From positions 1 to 6,554 of the forward strand of contig JAFACP010000265.1 in NCBI GenBank assembly GCA_023425455.1: a stretch of DNA of 6,554 nt, read 5' to 3'. This stretch comes from Pseudomonadota bacterium (lineage in GTDB: Bacteria; Pseudomonadota; Gammaproteobacteria; Enterobacterales; Enterobacteriaceae). Below, piece after piece: positions 1-5,817 of the stretch; within the stretch, counting starts at the first letter, position 1; every line of letters begins with the position of its first letter. The position numbers were made by a program, and so were the translations under genes. Under the pieces are notes generated by a model, which ran no database searches, was not told the DNA's origin, and saw only the letters and a program-made list of their open reading frames with translations.

Positions 1-1429
1 GGCCGTGCAGCGTGTGGCCAAACTCGTGGAACAGCGTGATGACATCATCCCAGGAGATCAGCGCCGTCTGCCCCGTTGCCGGTTTCTGATAGTTACAGAC
101 GTTGTAGATGACCGGGCGGGTGGCGAACTCCGTGGATTGTTCGACAAAATTCCCCATCCAGGCGCCGCCGCCTTTCGAGTCCCGGGCGAAGAAATCGCCG
201 TAGAACAGCGCCATACCTTCCCCACTGTGGTCAAAAATTTCCCACACCCGCACGTCCGGGTGGTAAACCGGGATGTCATCACGCGGAACAAAGCGGATGC
301 CAAACAGCTGAGTGGCGGCCCAGAACACCCCCTCCTGCAGCACGGTATCCAGCGCGAAATAGGGTTTAATTTGCGCGTCATCCAGCGCATATTTTTCCGC
401 GCGTACACGCTCAGCGTAGAACGCCCAGTCCCAGGCCTGAACCGTAAAACCGCCCTGCTGCTGATCGATAAGATGTTGAATATCGGCCTGCTCGCGGATG
501 GCCCTGGCACGCGCCGCCGGCACAATGCCGCGCATAAACGCCAGCGCGGCGTCGGGTGTTTTCGCCATCTGGCTGGCGATACTCCAGCTGGCGTAGGTGT
601 CAAACCCCAGCAGCTGCGCCTGGCGGGCACGTAATGTCGCCAGACGACACACCAGCTCGCGGGTGTCATTTTCATCGCTCTTCTGGGTGCGCAGCCAGCC
701 GGCCTTAAAGAGTGCCTCGCGGGTCTGACGATCACTCAGCGCCGCCAGCGCAGGCTGTTGAGTGGTATTCAGCAGCGGGATCAGCCAGCCGGTGGCGGTG
801 CCTTTTTCGCGCGCCGCCTGCGCAGCGGTGGCTTTTTCATCGTCGCTCAGCCCCGCCAGTTGACGTTGATCCGCGATCCACAGCCCGCCCGCTTTATCTG
901 CGGCCAGCAGACGCTGATTAAACTGGCTGGTGAGCGCTGCGGCCTCGGTATTGAGGGCTTTCAGCTCGCTTTTTTGCGCCTCATTCAGCCGTGCGCCGGC
1001 CAGAATAAAGTGCTGATGCATCTCTTCCACCAGCCGACGGGATTCCGCATCCAGCGCCTCTCTCTCCTGCCAGACGGTTTCTACCCTGGCGAAAAGCGCT
1101 TCGTTCAGCCAGATGTCATTGGCCAGATCCGCCAACGCCATAGAGAAGGCTTCGTCCAGGGTTTGTAATTCATCGTTGGTGTGCGCCGAGGTCATGGCGA
1201 AAAATACCTGGCTGACGCGAGACAGCATGGCCCCGCTTTTTTCCAGCGCCAGCACGGTGTTGGTGAAATTCGCTGCGGCGGTTTGTGCGACGATGGCCGC
1301 AATGTCAGCACGTTTCTGCCGTATCGCCTCCCCGAATGCCGGACGATAATGACCGTCGTTAATCAGGTCAAAACGGGGTGCCTGATAAGGCAGTGTGCTA
1401 CAGGTAAAAAAAGGATTACTGACCGACAT
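1..1429 (-). CDS. dcp: Peptidyl-dipeptidase Dcp (M3 family), N-terminal part
   Basis: This is a cytoplasmic zinc metallopeptidase that removes dipeptides from the C-terminus of oligopeptides. Reading leftward from the ATG at 1429, the frame is open to the window edge, giving 476 codons. The last visible residues are H-E-F-G-H-T-L-H-G, the HExxH zinc and catalytic motif (His468, Glu469, His472). E. coli Dcp has this motif at nearly the same place in about 680 residues, so roughly 200 residues, including the third zinc ligand, lie outside the window. The helical N-terminal region (e.g. NPFF near the start, QTLDEAFS, DLANDIWLNE) fits family M3. The start is backed by a Shine-Dalgarno AGGAGT at 1435-1440. 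There is no signal peptide. dcp is divergent from ydfG across 143 nt. A weak sigma70 candidate on this strand (TTGCAG, 17 nt, TACTCT) lies in that gap. The paralogous oligopeptidase A (PrlC) is the main alternative, but the gene order favours Dcp. Confidence 0.95.
   Translation of the reverse strand, partial: MSVSNPFFTCSTLPYQAPRFDLINDGHYRPAFGEAIRQKRADIAAIVAQTAAANFTNTVLALEKSGAMLSRVSQVFFAMTSAHTNDELQTLDEAFSMALADLANDIWLNEALFARVETVWQEREALDAESRRLVEEMHQHFILAGARLNEAQKSELKALNTEAAALTSQFNQRLLAADKAGGLWIADQRQLAGLSDDEKATAAQAAREKGTATGWLIPLLNTTQQPALAALSDRQTREALFKAGWLRTQKSDENDTRELVCRLATLRARQAQLLGFDTYASWSIASQMAKTPDAALAFMRGIVPAARARAIREQADIQHLIDQQQGGFTVQAWDWAFYAERVRAEKYALDDAQIKPYFALDTVLQEGVFWAATQLFGIRFVPRDDIPVYHPDVRVWEIFDHSGEGMALFYGDFFARDSKGGGAWMGNFVEQSTEFATRPVIYNVCNYQKPATGQTALISWDDVITLFHEFGHTLHG
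1027..1034 (-). other. Chi octamer inside dcp
   Basis: The complement reads GCTGGTGG, the E. coli RecBCD recombination hotspot sequence. It lies in the dcp coding strand. Two more copies in the same orientation lie in ydfJ. Function assumes that this host uses the E. coli Chi sequence. Confidence 0.55.
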
Positions 1430-1530
1430 CGTTTACTCCTCAGAACGCTCGATTGCCCCAGAGTAGGCCAGGCCGTCTGCGCCTGCAATGCTGGCATAAA
1501 AAAGTTGCCTTACCGCCGGGCCGGAGAGCG

Positions 1531-1546
1531 TGCTATGGTAGATAAT
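1531..1546 (+). promoter_or_regulatory. Candidate extended -10 region for ydfG
   Basis: The sequence TGCTATGGTAGATAAT contains TGn followed by TATGGT, and also GATAAT (5 of 6 to TATAAT). It ends 26 nt before the ydfG ATG. No good -35 hexamer sits at the right distance, so an extended -10 promoter is the most that can be claimed. It is a prediction by eye only. Confidence 0.3.
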
Positions 1547-1572
1547 CTTAAAAAGCGTTGAGGAACAGTGAG

Positions 1573-2319
1573 ATGATCGTATTAGTTACCGGGGCGACGG
1601 CAGGTTTTGGTGAAAGCATCACCCGTCGCTTCGTCGCCAACGGGCATAAAGTGATCGCAACCGGCCGTCGTCAGGAGCGTCTGCAGGAGCTGAAAGACGA
1701 GTTAGGCGACAGCATCCTGACTGCTCAGTTGGACGTGCGTAACCGCGCCGCAATTGAAGAGATGATCGCCGGTCTGCCCGCTGAGTGGCGCGCCATTGAT
1801 GTGCTGGTCAACAACGCGGGCCTGGCGCTGGGCCTGGAGCCTGCTCACCGCGCGAGCGTGGAAGACTGGGAAAACATGATTGACACCAACAACAAAGGGC
1901 TGGTGTACATGACCCGCGCCGTGCTGCCTGGCATGGTTGAACGTAACCGCGGTCACGTGATTAACATAGGTTCGACTGCCGGTAGCTGGCCTTACGCCGG
2001 TGGTAACGTCTATGGCGCGACCAAGGCGTTCGTTCGTCAGTTCAGCCTCAATCTGCGCACCGACCTGCACGGCACCGCGATCCGCGTCACCGACATTGAG
2101 CCGGGTCTGGTCGGCGGAACGGAATTCTCCAACGTTCGTTTCAAGGGTGATGATGCGAAAGTGGATAAAACCTACGAGAACGCCAACGCCCTGACGCCGG
2201 AAGACGTCACCGAAACGGTCTGGTGGGTCGCGACGCTGCCAAAACACGTCAATATCAATACCGTAGAAATGATGCCCGTCAGCCAGAGCTTTGCCGGACT
2301 TAGCGTCCATCGCGGTTAA
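1573..2319 (+). CDS. ydfG: NADP-dependent 3-hydroxy acid dehydrogenase / malonic semialdehyde reductase YdfG
   Basis: This is a cytoplasmic short-chain dehydrogenase/reductase of 248 residues, the same length as E. coli YdfG. The family enzyme oxidises L-allo-threonine, L- and D-serine and other 3-hydroxy acids with NADP+. It can also reduce malonic semialdehyde from uracil breakdown to 3-hydroxypropionate, overlapping RutE. Visible features are the cofactor glycine motif TGATAGFG (residues 6-13), GRR at 31-33 (basic residues that favour NADP), NNAG at 80-83, and the catalytic Ser134, Tyr147 and Lys151 (YGATK). The C-terminal half (GLVGGTEFSNVRFKGDD) is typical of YdfG. The ATG at 1573 is preferred over an in-frame TTG at 1558 because the GAGG Shine-Dalgarno at 1560-1563 lies 9 nt before it and the protein then starts MIVLVTG as in E. 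coli. A GC-rich hairpin follows 8 nt after the stop. Confidence 0.96.
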   Translation: MIVLVTGATAGFGESITRRFVANGHKVIATGRRQERLQELKDELGDSILTAQLDVRNRAAIEEMIAGLPAEWRAIDVLVNNAGLALGLEPAHRASVEDWENMIDTNNKGLVYMTRAVLPGMVERNRGHVINIGSTAGSWPYAGGNVYGATKAFVRQFSLNLRTDLHGTAIRVTDIEPGLVGGTEFSNVRFKGDDAKVDKTYENANALTPEDVTETVWWVATLPKHVNINTVEMMPVSQSFAGLSVHRG

Positions 2320-2327
2320 CTTTCCCT

Positions 2328-2347
2328 CCCCGGCCCGCGGGCCGGGG
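2328..2347. terminator. Perfect GC palindrome after ydfG, possible terminator
   Basis: CCCCGGCCCG followed by CGGGCCGGGG is a perfect 20-base palindrome, folding as an 8-bp stem with a CGCG loop. It starts 8 nt past the ydfG stop. No T-run follows it on either strand, so it is not a canonical intrinsic terminator. It could stabilise the 3' end or act with Rho. Confidence 0.5.
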
Positions 2348-2368
2348 ATGTGATGACAGTCAAAAGAA

Positions 2369-2377
2369 TGGTAGTAT
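2369..2377 (+). promoter_or_regulatory. Candidate extended -10 for rspR
   Basis: TGG-TAGTAT matches an extended -10 (TGn plus 4 of 6). It lies 31 nt before the rspR ATG and past the ydfG hairpin, so rspR may have its own start. ATGACA at 2353-2358 resembles a -35 but is only 13 nt away, which is too close. Weak evidence. Confidence 0.3.
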
Positions 2378-2408
2378 GTCCGGGTTAACTCTTTGAGAAA
2401 TCACACCC

Positions 2409-3095
2409 ATGGCCGCTGAATCGCAACTCAACCCCACCCAGCCTGTTAATCAGCAAATTTATCGCATACTGCGCCGCGATATTGTGCATTGCCTGATCCC
2501 GCCGGGAACGCCACTGTCGGAAAAAGAGGTCTCCATCCGTTTTGATGTCTCCCGTCAGCCCGTCCGCGAAGCATTTATCAAGCTTGCCGAGAATGGTCTG
2601 ATCCAGATCCGCCCTCAGCGCGGCAGCTACGTGAATAAAATTTCATTGACCCAGGTACGAAACGGCTGTTTTGTCCGCCAGGCGATTGAGCGCGCCGTGG
2701 TGCGTCGCGCCACCGCCCTGATCAATGACAACCAGTGCTACCTGCTTGAGCAAAATCTGCACCAGCAGCGGATTGCCATCGATCGCAAACAGCTGAATGA
2801 CTTCTTCCTGCTCGATGATGAGTTTCACCAGAAGCTGGCGCAAATCGCCGATTGCCAGCTGGCGTGGGATACTGTGGAAAATATTAAAGCCACCATTGAC
2901 CGGGTGCGTTATATGAGCCTTGATCACGTTTCGCCGCCGGAAATGTTACTTCGTCAGCATCATGATATTTTTGCCGCGCTGGAAAAACGAGACCCGGATG
3001 GCGTCGAAAAAGCGATGGCACTGCATCTGCAGGAGATTAGCGAATCCGTGCAACTTATTCGTCAGGAAAATAGCGACTGGTTCAGCGAAGAGTAA
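2409..3095 (+). CDS. rspR: GntR/FCD-family transcriptional repressor RspR (YdfH)
   Basis: This is a DNA-binding regulator of 228 residues, equal in length and very close in sequence to E. coli RspR/YdfH, which represses the rspAB operon (a mannonate-dehydratase-like enzyme plus a zinc alcohol dehydrogenase). The N-terminal winged helix spans about residues 13-76: [10 protein letters not shown], then [24 protein letters not shown] as recognition region, and the wing RPQRGSYV. The FCD ligand domain covers about 80-215, with likely metal ligands Asp136, His140, His184 and His206. The natural ligand is not evident. The Shine-Dalgarno is weak (GAGA about 10 nt upstream), and the start is chosen by similarity ([18 protein letters not shown]). 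rspAB is not in this window, so the regulator may act at a distance. The adjacent ydfI/ydfJ pair is a possible but unproven local target. Confidence 0.94.
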   Translation: MAAESQLNPTQPVNQQIYRILRRDIVHCLIPPGTPLSEKEVSIRFDVSRQPVREAFIKLAENGLIQIRPQRGSYVNKISLTQVRNGCFVRQAIERAVVRRATALINDNQCYLLEQNLHQQRIAIDRKQLNDFFLLDDEFHQKLAQIADCQLAWDTVENIKATIDRVRYMSLDHVSPPEMLLRQHHDIFAALEKRDPDGVEKAMALHLQEISESVQLIRQENSDWFSEE

Positions 3096-3096
3096 T

Positions 3097-3135
3097 GATT
3101 GCCGCATCCCGGGTGACTTCCGGGATGCGGCAATC
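3097..3135. terminator. Perfect 16-bp hairpin between convergent rspR and usp genes
   Basis: Bases 3097-3112 and 3120-3135 are exact reverse complements around a 7-nt loop. The hairpin starts 1 nt after the rspR stop and ends 2 nt before the stop of the opposing usp gene, so it fills the whole intergenic gap. It lacks a T-run on either side. It is best read as a shared bidirectional terminator or 3'-end stabiliser. Confidence 0.65.
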
Positions 3136-3137
3136 GG

Positions 3138-3569
3138 TTAGCGAACGACTAATACCGGAATGGTGGCGTAGCGCAGAACAGATTCGGCATTCGACCCGAG
3201 CAAGTGCGTGGTAATAGACGGATTTTTAGAACCGATGACAATCACGTCATATTCTTCCTCTTTGCTCATGTTAATAATTTCGTCACGCACGCTACCAAAA
3301 CGTACGCGGCAGTGAATATTATCCGGGTTCATATCAAATAAGCGTTTTAATTCCGCCATCTTTTTTTCCGACTCGGCACACATAGAAGCTTCAAACTTTT
3401 TAATGTCTGCCGCAAAGCCGCGCAGCAACGAGCGGGAGCTGGAGGGCAAGATGTTCACCAGCGTAATGGTCGCCCCCTCTTCTTTCGCCAGACAGACGGC
3501 ATGACGTACCGCTTTATCGCTTAAATCCATTTCAAATACGTCAACAGGCATCAAAATTCTTTTATACAT
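3138..3569 (-). CDS. UspG-like universal stress protein
   Basis: This is a single-domain universal stress protein of 143 residues, in the UspF/UspG subgroup. These are small cytoplasmic nucleotide-binding dimers induced by starvation and stress. It opens MYKRILMPVDVFEMDLSDKAVRHA and carries RFGSVRDE (90-97), VIGSKNPS (111-118) with HLLGSN (122-127) for nucleotide phosphate binding, and ends PVLVVR. I recall E. coli UspG sharing these blocks almost word for word, though the middle (residues 25-85) is quite different, so this looks like a second UspG-type copy rather than uspG itself. The start is supported by AAGGAGT at 3577-3583 (minus strand). By hand count its GC is about 47 percent, below rspR (mid-50s) and the dcp/ydfI genes (about 60 percent). 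E. coli K-12 has no gene at this point, so it is an insertion here or a loss there. It converges on rspR and diverges from ydfZ. Confidence 0.9.
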   Translation of the reverse strand: MYKRILMPVDVFEMDLSDKAVRHAVCLAKEEGATITLVNILPSSSRSLLRGFAADIKKFEASMCAESEKKMAELKRLFDMNPDNIHCRVRFGSVRDEIINMSKEEEYDVIVIGSKNPSITTHLLGSNAESVLRYATIPVLVVR

Positions 3570-3749
3570 AAGCCTGACTCCTTAATTTCATTGCGAGGAT
3601 TATTTCCTGCACTCAGAGTGACACTGGCCATATAAACAAAGCTTCAACGGTTACCTGCAGAAACTATCAATTAACGAAAATAAATGTCCCCAGTGTAAAG
3701 CGCGGTGTTGAAACGTAAATGCCCGGCTGGATAATAAAAAAGTGTGAGA

Positions 3750-3763
3750 TTGATCAAAAACAA
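3750..3763 (+). promoter_or_regulatory. FNR-like box upstream of ydfZ, overlapping a CRP-like site
   Basis: TTGAT-CAAA-AACAA matches the FNR consensus TTGAT-N4-ATCAA at 9 of 10 positions. A CRP-like TGTGA-N6-TCAAA (9 of 10 to TGTGA-N6-TCACA) overlaps it at 3743-3758. E. coli ydfZ is a known strongly FNR-activated gene, which supports the call. The centre at 3756.5 would be at -41.5 for a start at 3798, the usual class II activator position. Confidence 0.7.
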
Positions 3764-3785
3764 AAAAGTGAAGCAGTGAAAGGCG

Positions 3786-3795
3786 TATTTATAGT
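3786..3795 (+). promoter_or_regulatory. -10 region candidate for ydfZ
   Basis: TATTTATAGT contains TATTTA (start near 3798, ideal for the FNR box spacing) and TATAGT (5 of 6 to TATAAT, start near 3802). Which one is used cannot be told by eye. Confidence 0.45.
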
Positions 3796-3796
3796 A

Positions 3797-3835
3797 CTCC
3801 GCAAACGGCAGCAGATGAATATGGCCGTAACGGAG
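3797..3835 (+). other. Foldable leader of the ydfZ mRNA
   Basis: CTCCG (3797-3801) pairs with CGGAG (3831-3835), and ACGGC (3805-3809) pairs with GCCGT (3824-3828), with a small internal loop and a 14-nt hairpin loop. The structure begins at the predicted transcript start and ends 8 nt before the ydfZ Shine-Dalgarno (3844-3849). It may protect the 5' end or tune translation. No function is known to me. Confidence 0.35.
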
Positions 3836-3857
3836 ATTCCAGAAAGGAGAAAATACC

Positions 3858-4061
3858 ATGATGACATATGACCGTAACCGTAATGCAATTACCACTGGCA
3901 GCCGCGTAATGATCAACGGCACAGGCCGCACCGGCGTGATTAAAGCGATCAACAGCAACGGCCTCAATGCCGCACAGGTGCGCCGCAGCAAAACGGTACG
4001 GGTAGAAGGGTGTGATGGGCAGTTCGAACCGGTTGAGCTGATCCGCCTTGGTATGCACTGA
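3858..4061 (+). CDS. ydfZ: Small protein YdfZ (reported selenium-associated protein, FNR-regulated)
   Basis: This is a 67-residue soluble protein, the same length as E. coli YdfZ and sharing its ends ([16 protein letters not shown] and LIRLGM). E. coli YdfZ was reported as a selenium-containing protein, but its biochemical role is unsettled. There is no in-frame TGA, so this is not selenocysteine insertion. The single cysteine is Cys52 in VEGCDG, conserved with E. coli. The small beta-rich pattern ([18 protein letters not shown] ... KTVRVEGC) recalls a KOW/SH3-like barrel, which is inference. Translation starts at the ATG at 3858, 8 nt after AAGGAG (3844-3849), a strong site. A second ATG follows directly at 3861 and could serve. 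The FNR-like box upstream implies induction without oxygen. It is monocistronic and closed by a hairpin. Confidence 0.92.
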   Translation: MMTYDRNRNAITTGSRVMINGTGRTGVIKAINSNGLNAAQVRRSKTVRVEGCDGQFEPVELIRLGMH

Positions 4062-4071
4062 CCGTGCCCTT

Positions 4072-4097
4072 CTGTGCCGCCGCGAACGGCGGCACAG
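4072..4097. terminator. Hairpin between convergent ydfZ and ydfI
   Basis: CTGTGCCGCCG and CGGCGGCACAG form an 11-bp perfect stem with a CGAA loop. The stem extends by a U-G and a U-A pair at 4070-4071/4098-4099. It starts 10 nt after the ydfZ stop and ends 6 nt before the ydfI stop. No clear T-run follows on either strand, so it is probably a shared terminator-like 3' structure. Confidence 0.6.
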
Positions 4098-4103
4098 GAT
4101 GCG

Positions 4104-5567
4104 TTATAGCTGTGCCGCGTACTGCGCGACCGTTGCTTTCGCCCCCTTCTGCAGTAACGTCTGATAGGCCTGCATCACCGCATCGACAAACTTCGCCTCC
4201 TGCGGCAAGGCGCGGGTGAAGATAGCGTCAATACCCAGCAGCGCTTTGACACGGCTTTCCCCTTCCGTACTGCCCTGCACCGCTGCCTGGATTGCAGCCA
4301 GCTGCGGATCGCTCACCTCAATGACATTCCCCTGTTCGTCAACGCCGCCAACGTAGCGCATCCAGCCCGCCACGCCCAGCGCCAGCAGCGGGAAGTGACT
4401 CTGATGGCGCAGATGCCAGCGCACGGAATCAAGCATTCGCTGCGGCAGTTTCTGGCTGCCGTCCATCGCGATTTGCCAGGTGCGGTGACGCAGCGCCGGG
4501 TTGCTGTAACGCGCAATCAGCAGGTCGGCATAGTGGGCCAGATCAACCCCCTGGACCTTCAGCGTCGGGGCTTGCTCAGTCAGCATCAACGCGCGTGCGG
4601 CGGCGCGATAGTGAGCATCTTCCATACAGTCATTGATATGTTGATACCCGGCCAGATAGCCAAGATAGGCAAGGAAAGAGTGGCTGCCGTTAAGCATCCG
4701 CAGCTTCATCTCTTCATACGGGATCACGTCTGAGACCAGCTCTGCCCCGGCCTTTTCCCACTGCGGACGCCCGGCGACGAAGTTATCTTCAATGACCCAT
4801 TGACGGAATGGCTCGCAGGCGACACCGGCCGGATCGCGCACCCCGGTCAGTTGCGCAATTTTATCCAGCGTCTCAGCCGTCACCGCCGGAACAATACGAT
4901 CCACCATGGTCGACGGGAAGCTCACCTCCGTTTCAATCCACTCCGCCAGCGCGCTGTCGAGCGCGCGGGCATAGGCACAGGTGACGTTGCGCATCACGTG
5001 GCCATTCTCCGGCATATTATCGCAGGACATCACGCTAAAGGCCGGTAGTCCTGCCGCCTTACGCCGCGCCAGCGCTTCAACCACCACACCCGGCGCAGAT
5101 TTAGGCTGATGCGGGTTTTGCAGATCCGCCGCAATTAACGGGTGATCGAGCATCAATTGTCCGGTCGCCGGTGAGTGACAATAGCCTTTCTCGGTAATGG
5201 TCAGCGAGACAATCGCCACCTGCGGTTCACACAGGGCATTCAGCACCGCCTCAAGCCCATCCACCTGCGCGTGCAGGGCGTTTTTGACGACCCCAACCAC
5301 GCGTGATGTCCAGGCGTCAGCCGACATTTCGGCCACGGTGTAGAGATTATCCTGCGCCTTAAGATCGGCAATTTGCTGCTCGCCGCCAATCAGGTTCACT
5401 TCGCAGTAACCCCAGTCGCTACCGTGCTCTACGGCAAGAATATCGGCATACACCGCCTGATGCGCGCGATGAAATGCGCCAAAACCCAAATGGACGATAC
5501 GTGCCTTCAGGCTATTTCGATCGTACTGTGGCAGCGTCGCCTTCGCCTTTAATAACCGGTTTTCCAT
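4104..5567 (-). CDS. ydfI: Mannitol dehydrogenase family oxidoreductase YdfI (fructuronate reductase type)
   Basis: This is a 487-residue NAD(P)-dependent polyol/sugar-acid dehydrogenase of the long-chain family that includes mannitol, mannonate (UxuB) and altronate dehydrogenases. It is close to E. coli YdfI (about 486 residues). The N-terminal nucleotide-binding domain has [10 protein letters not shown] (28-37), the family's GxGxxxRAH-type start, and SCDNMPENG (181-189). VDRIVP (222-227) precedes the C-terminal domain. The active-site pattern K-x4-N-x2-H is intact as Lys288, Asn293 and His296 in KLRMLNGSH, so the enzyme should be catalytic. The exact substrate is not proven, and D-mannonate/fructuronate is the best guess from UxuB similarity. 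The start at 5567 has a modest AAGAG Shine-Dalgarno 8 nt upstream and gives the E. coli-like N-terminus. It lies downstream of ydfJ on the same strand, with a 250-nt gap that carries its own promoter candidate. Confidence 0.93.
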   Translation of the reverse strand: MENRLLKAKATLPQYDRNSLKARIVHLGFGAFHRAHQAVYADILAVEHGSDWGYCEVNLIGGEQQIADLKAQDNLYTVAEMSADAWTSRVVGVVKNALHAQVDGLEAVLNALCEPQVAIVSLTITEKGYCHSPATGQLMLDHPLIAADLQNPHQPKSAPGVVVEALARRKAAGLPAFSVMSCDNMPENGHVMRNVTCAYARALDSALAEWIETEVSFPSTMVDRIVPAVTAETLDKIAQLTGVRDPAGVACEPFRQWVIEDNFVAGRPQWEKAGAELVSDVIPYEEMKLRMLNGSHSFLAYLGYLAGYQHINDCMEDAHYRAAARALMLTEQAPTLKVQGVDLAHYADLLIARYSNPALRHRTWQIAMDGSQKLPQRMLDSVRWHLRHQSHFPLLALGVAGWMRYVGGVDEQGNVIEVSDPQLAAIQAAVQGSTEGESRVKALLGIDAIFTRALPQEAKFVDAVMQAYQTLLQKGAKATVAQYAAQL

Positions 5568-5600
5568 GATTGTGACTCTTAGATAAATGAAGCTGCGTTC

Positions 5601-5630
5601 CGCTGCCGCTCGCGTGAGGAGACGGCAGCG
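5601..5630 (-). other. Stem-loop in the ydfI leader
   Basis: CGCTGCCG (5601-5608) and CGGCAGCG (5623-5630) are exact complements around 14 nt. An inner CTC/GAG pairing (5609-5611 with 5616-5618) can extend the stem, leaving GAGA as a bulge. It sits 33 nt before the ydfI start on the transcribed side. No T-run follows. Confidence 0.45.
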
Positions 5631-5653
5631 CCTGCTGACTACACCAACTAGAA

Positions 5654-5682
5654 TGGCAGTCGGGGTAAAAAAATAACTGCCA
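5654..5682 (-). other. Inverted repeat with A/T-run in the loop, ydfI leader
   Basis: TGGCAGT (5654-5660) and ACTGCCA (5676-5682) are exact 7-bp complements around a 15-nt loop that holds a run of seven A on the plus strand (U on the transcript). The run is in the loop rather than after the stem, so this is not an intrinsic terminator. It could be an operator or an RNA hairpin. Confidence 0.4.
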
Positions 5683-5712
5683 CTAACCTTACTGATACTT
5701 CGATTTCAGATA

Positions 5713-5726
5713 TTGATTTATATTAA
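5713..5726 (-). promoter_or_regulatory. FNR-like box upstream of ydfI
   Basis: TTGAT-TTAT-ATTAA matches TTGAT-N4-ATCAA at 9 of 10 positions. Relative to the promoter candidate at 5743-5770 it would be downstream of the start (about +11 to +24), a repressing position. Alternatively it could activate a second start near 5678, where only a poor -10 is visible. Chance occurrence in AT-rich DNA is possible. Confidence 0.4.
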
Positions 5727-5738
5727 CTTTTAGCCATG

Positions 5739-5751
5739 TGGTGTAATACCA
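5739..5751. promoter_or_regulatory. Inverted repeat over the ydfI -10, operator candidate
   Basis: TGGT-GTAAT-ACCA is a symmetric repeat lying exactly on the -10 element. On the minus strand the left half reads AATTGGTAT, the half-site I recall for the GntR/FCD hexuronate regulators UxuR and ExuR, while the other half is imperfect. RspR, encoded in this window, belongs to the same regulator family. Confidence 0.4.
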
Positions 5752-5770
5752 ATTAAAAGTTGTGTGACAA
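5743..5770 (-). promoter_or_regulatory. Sigma70 promoter candidate for ydfI
   Basis: On the minus strand, TTGTCA (5765-5770, 5 of 6 to TTGACA) is followed after 16 nt by TATTAC (5743-5748, 4 of 6), which is preceded by TGG, giving an extended -10. Transcription would start near 5736 and leave a leader of about 169 nt before the ydfI ATG. This is the best-formed promoter visible in the window. Confidence 0.55.
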
Positions 5771-5771
5771 C
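5759..5771. promoter_or_regulatory. Inverted repeat over the ydfI -35
   Basis: GTTGT-GTG-ACAAC is a perfect 5-bp inverted repeat that covers the -35 hexamer. Its right half is the -35 itself, so part of the symmetry could be coincidence. Confidence 0.3.
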
Positions 5772-5817
5772 CATGCCGTAAATCGCAAAAGATATAAACC
5801 ATAGATTACCGACCCGT

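Larger units (their letters stand above)
3570..3857. promoter_or_regulatory. AT-rich divergent regulatory region between usp and ydfZ
   Basis: This 288-nt stretch holds no convincing gene. Its left part should contain the usp promoter, but I could not pick a well-spaced -35/-10 pair there. Its right part holds the FNR-like box, a -10-like block and a foldable leader ahead of ydfZ, listed separately. Confidence 0.6.
5568..5817. promoter_or_regulatory. Regulatory gap between ydfJ and ydfI
   Basis: This 250-nt stretch has no credible gene. Its upstream half (5690-5817) is AT-rich and carries a promoter, overlapping inverted repeats and an FNR-like box. Its downstream half (5590-5685) carries two inverted repeats that would lie in the ydfI mRNA leader. 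I see no terminator with a T-run after ydfJ, so read-through from ydfJ into ydfI remains possible. Confidence 0.6.

Noticed and set aside
5..735. Long open frames on the plus strand (5-634) and in another minus frame (58-735)
   Set aside because: Both overlie dcp, whose frame gives a clear M3 peptidase with the HEFGH motif. The others have low-complexity, arginine-rich translations with no family signal.
1181..1561. 126-codon plus-strand frame running from dcp into the dcp-ydfG gap
   Set aside because: Most of it is antisense to the N-terminal coding part of dcp. It has no ribosome site or family resemblance.
1558..1575. TTG at 1558 as the ydfG start
   Set aside because: It would overlap the GAGG Shine-Dalgarno that is well placed for the ATG at 1573, and it adds five residues not present in the E. 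coli protein.
1702..2310. 202-codon frame antisense to ydfG
   Set aside because: ydfG has full SDR catalytic residues and family length. The antisense frame is a by-product of GC-rich codon use and shows no recognisable domain.
3622..3698. ACACTGG / CCAGTGT inverted repeat in the usp-ydfZ gap
   Set aside because: The arms are only 7 bp and more than 60 nt apart, within chance expectation.
3671..4058. Minus-strand frames of 106 and 89 codons across ydfZ and its upstream region
   Set aside because: They overlap ydfZ, which is recognised by sequence, length and ribosome site. The hydrophobic look of the 106-codon frame comes from AT-rich intergenic DNA.
4395..5048. Plus-strand frames antisense to ydfI
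   Set aside because: ydfI is a full-length, well-conserved dehydrogenase. These frames have no supporting start signals.
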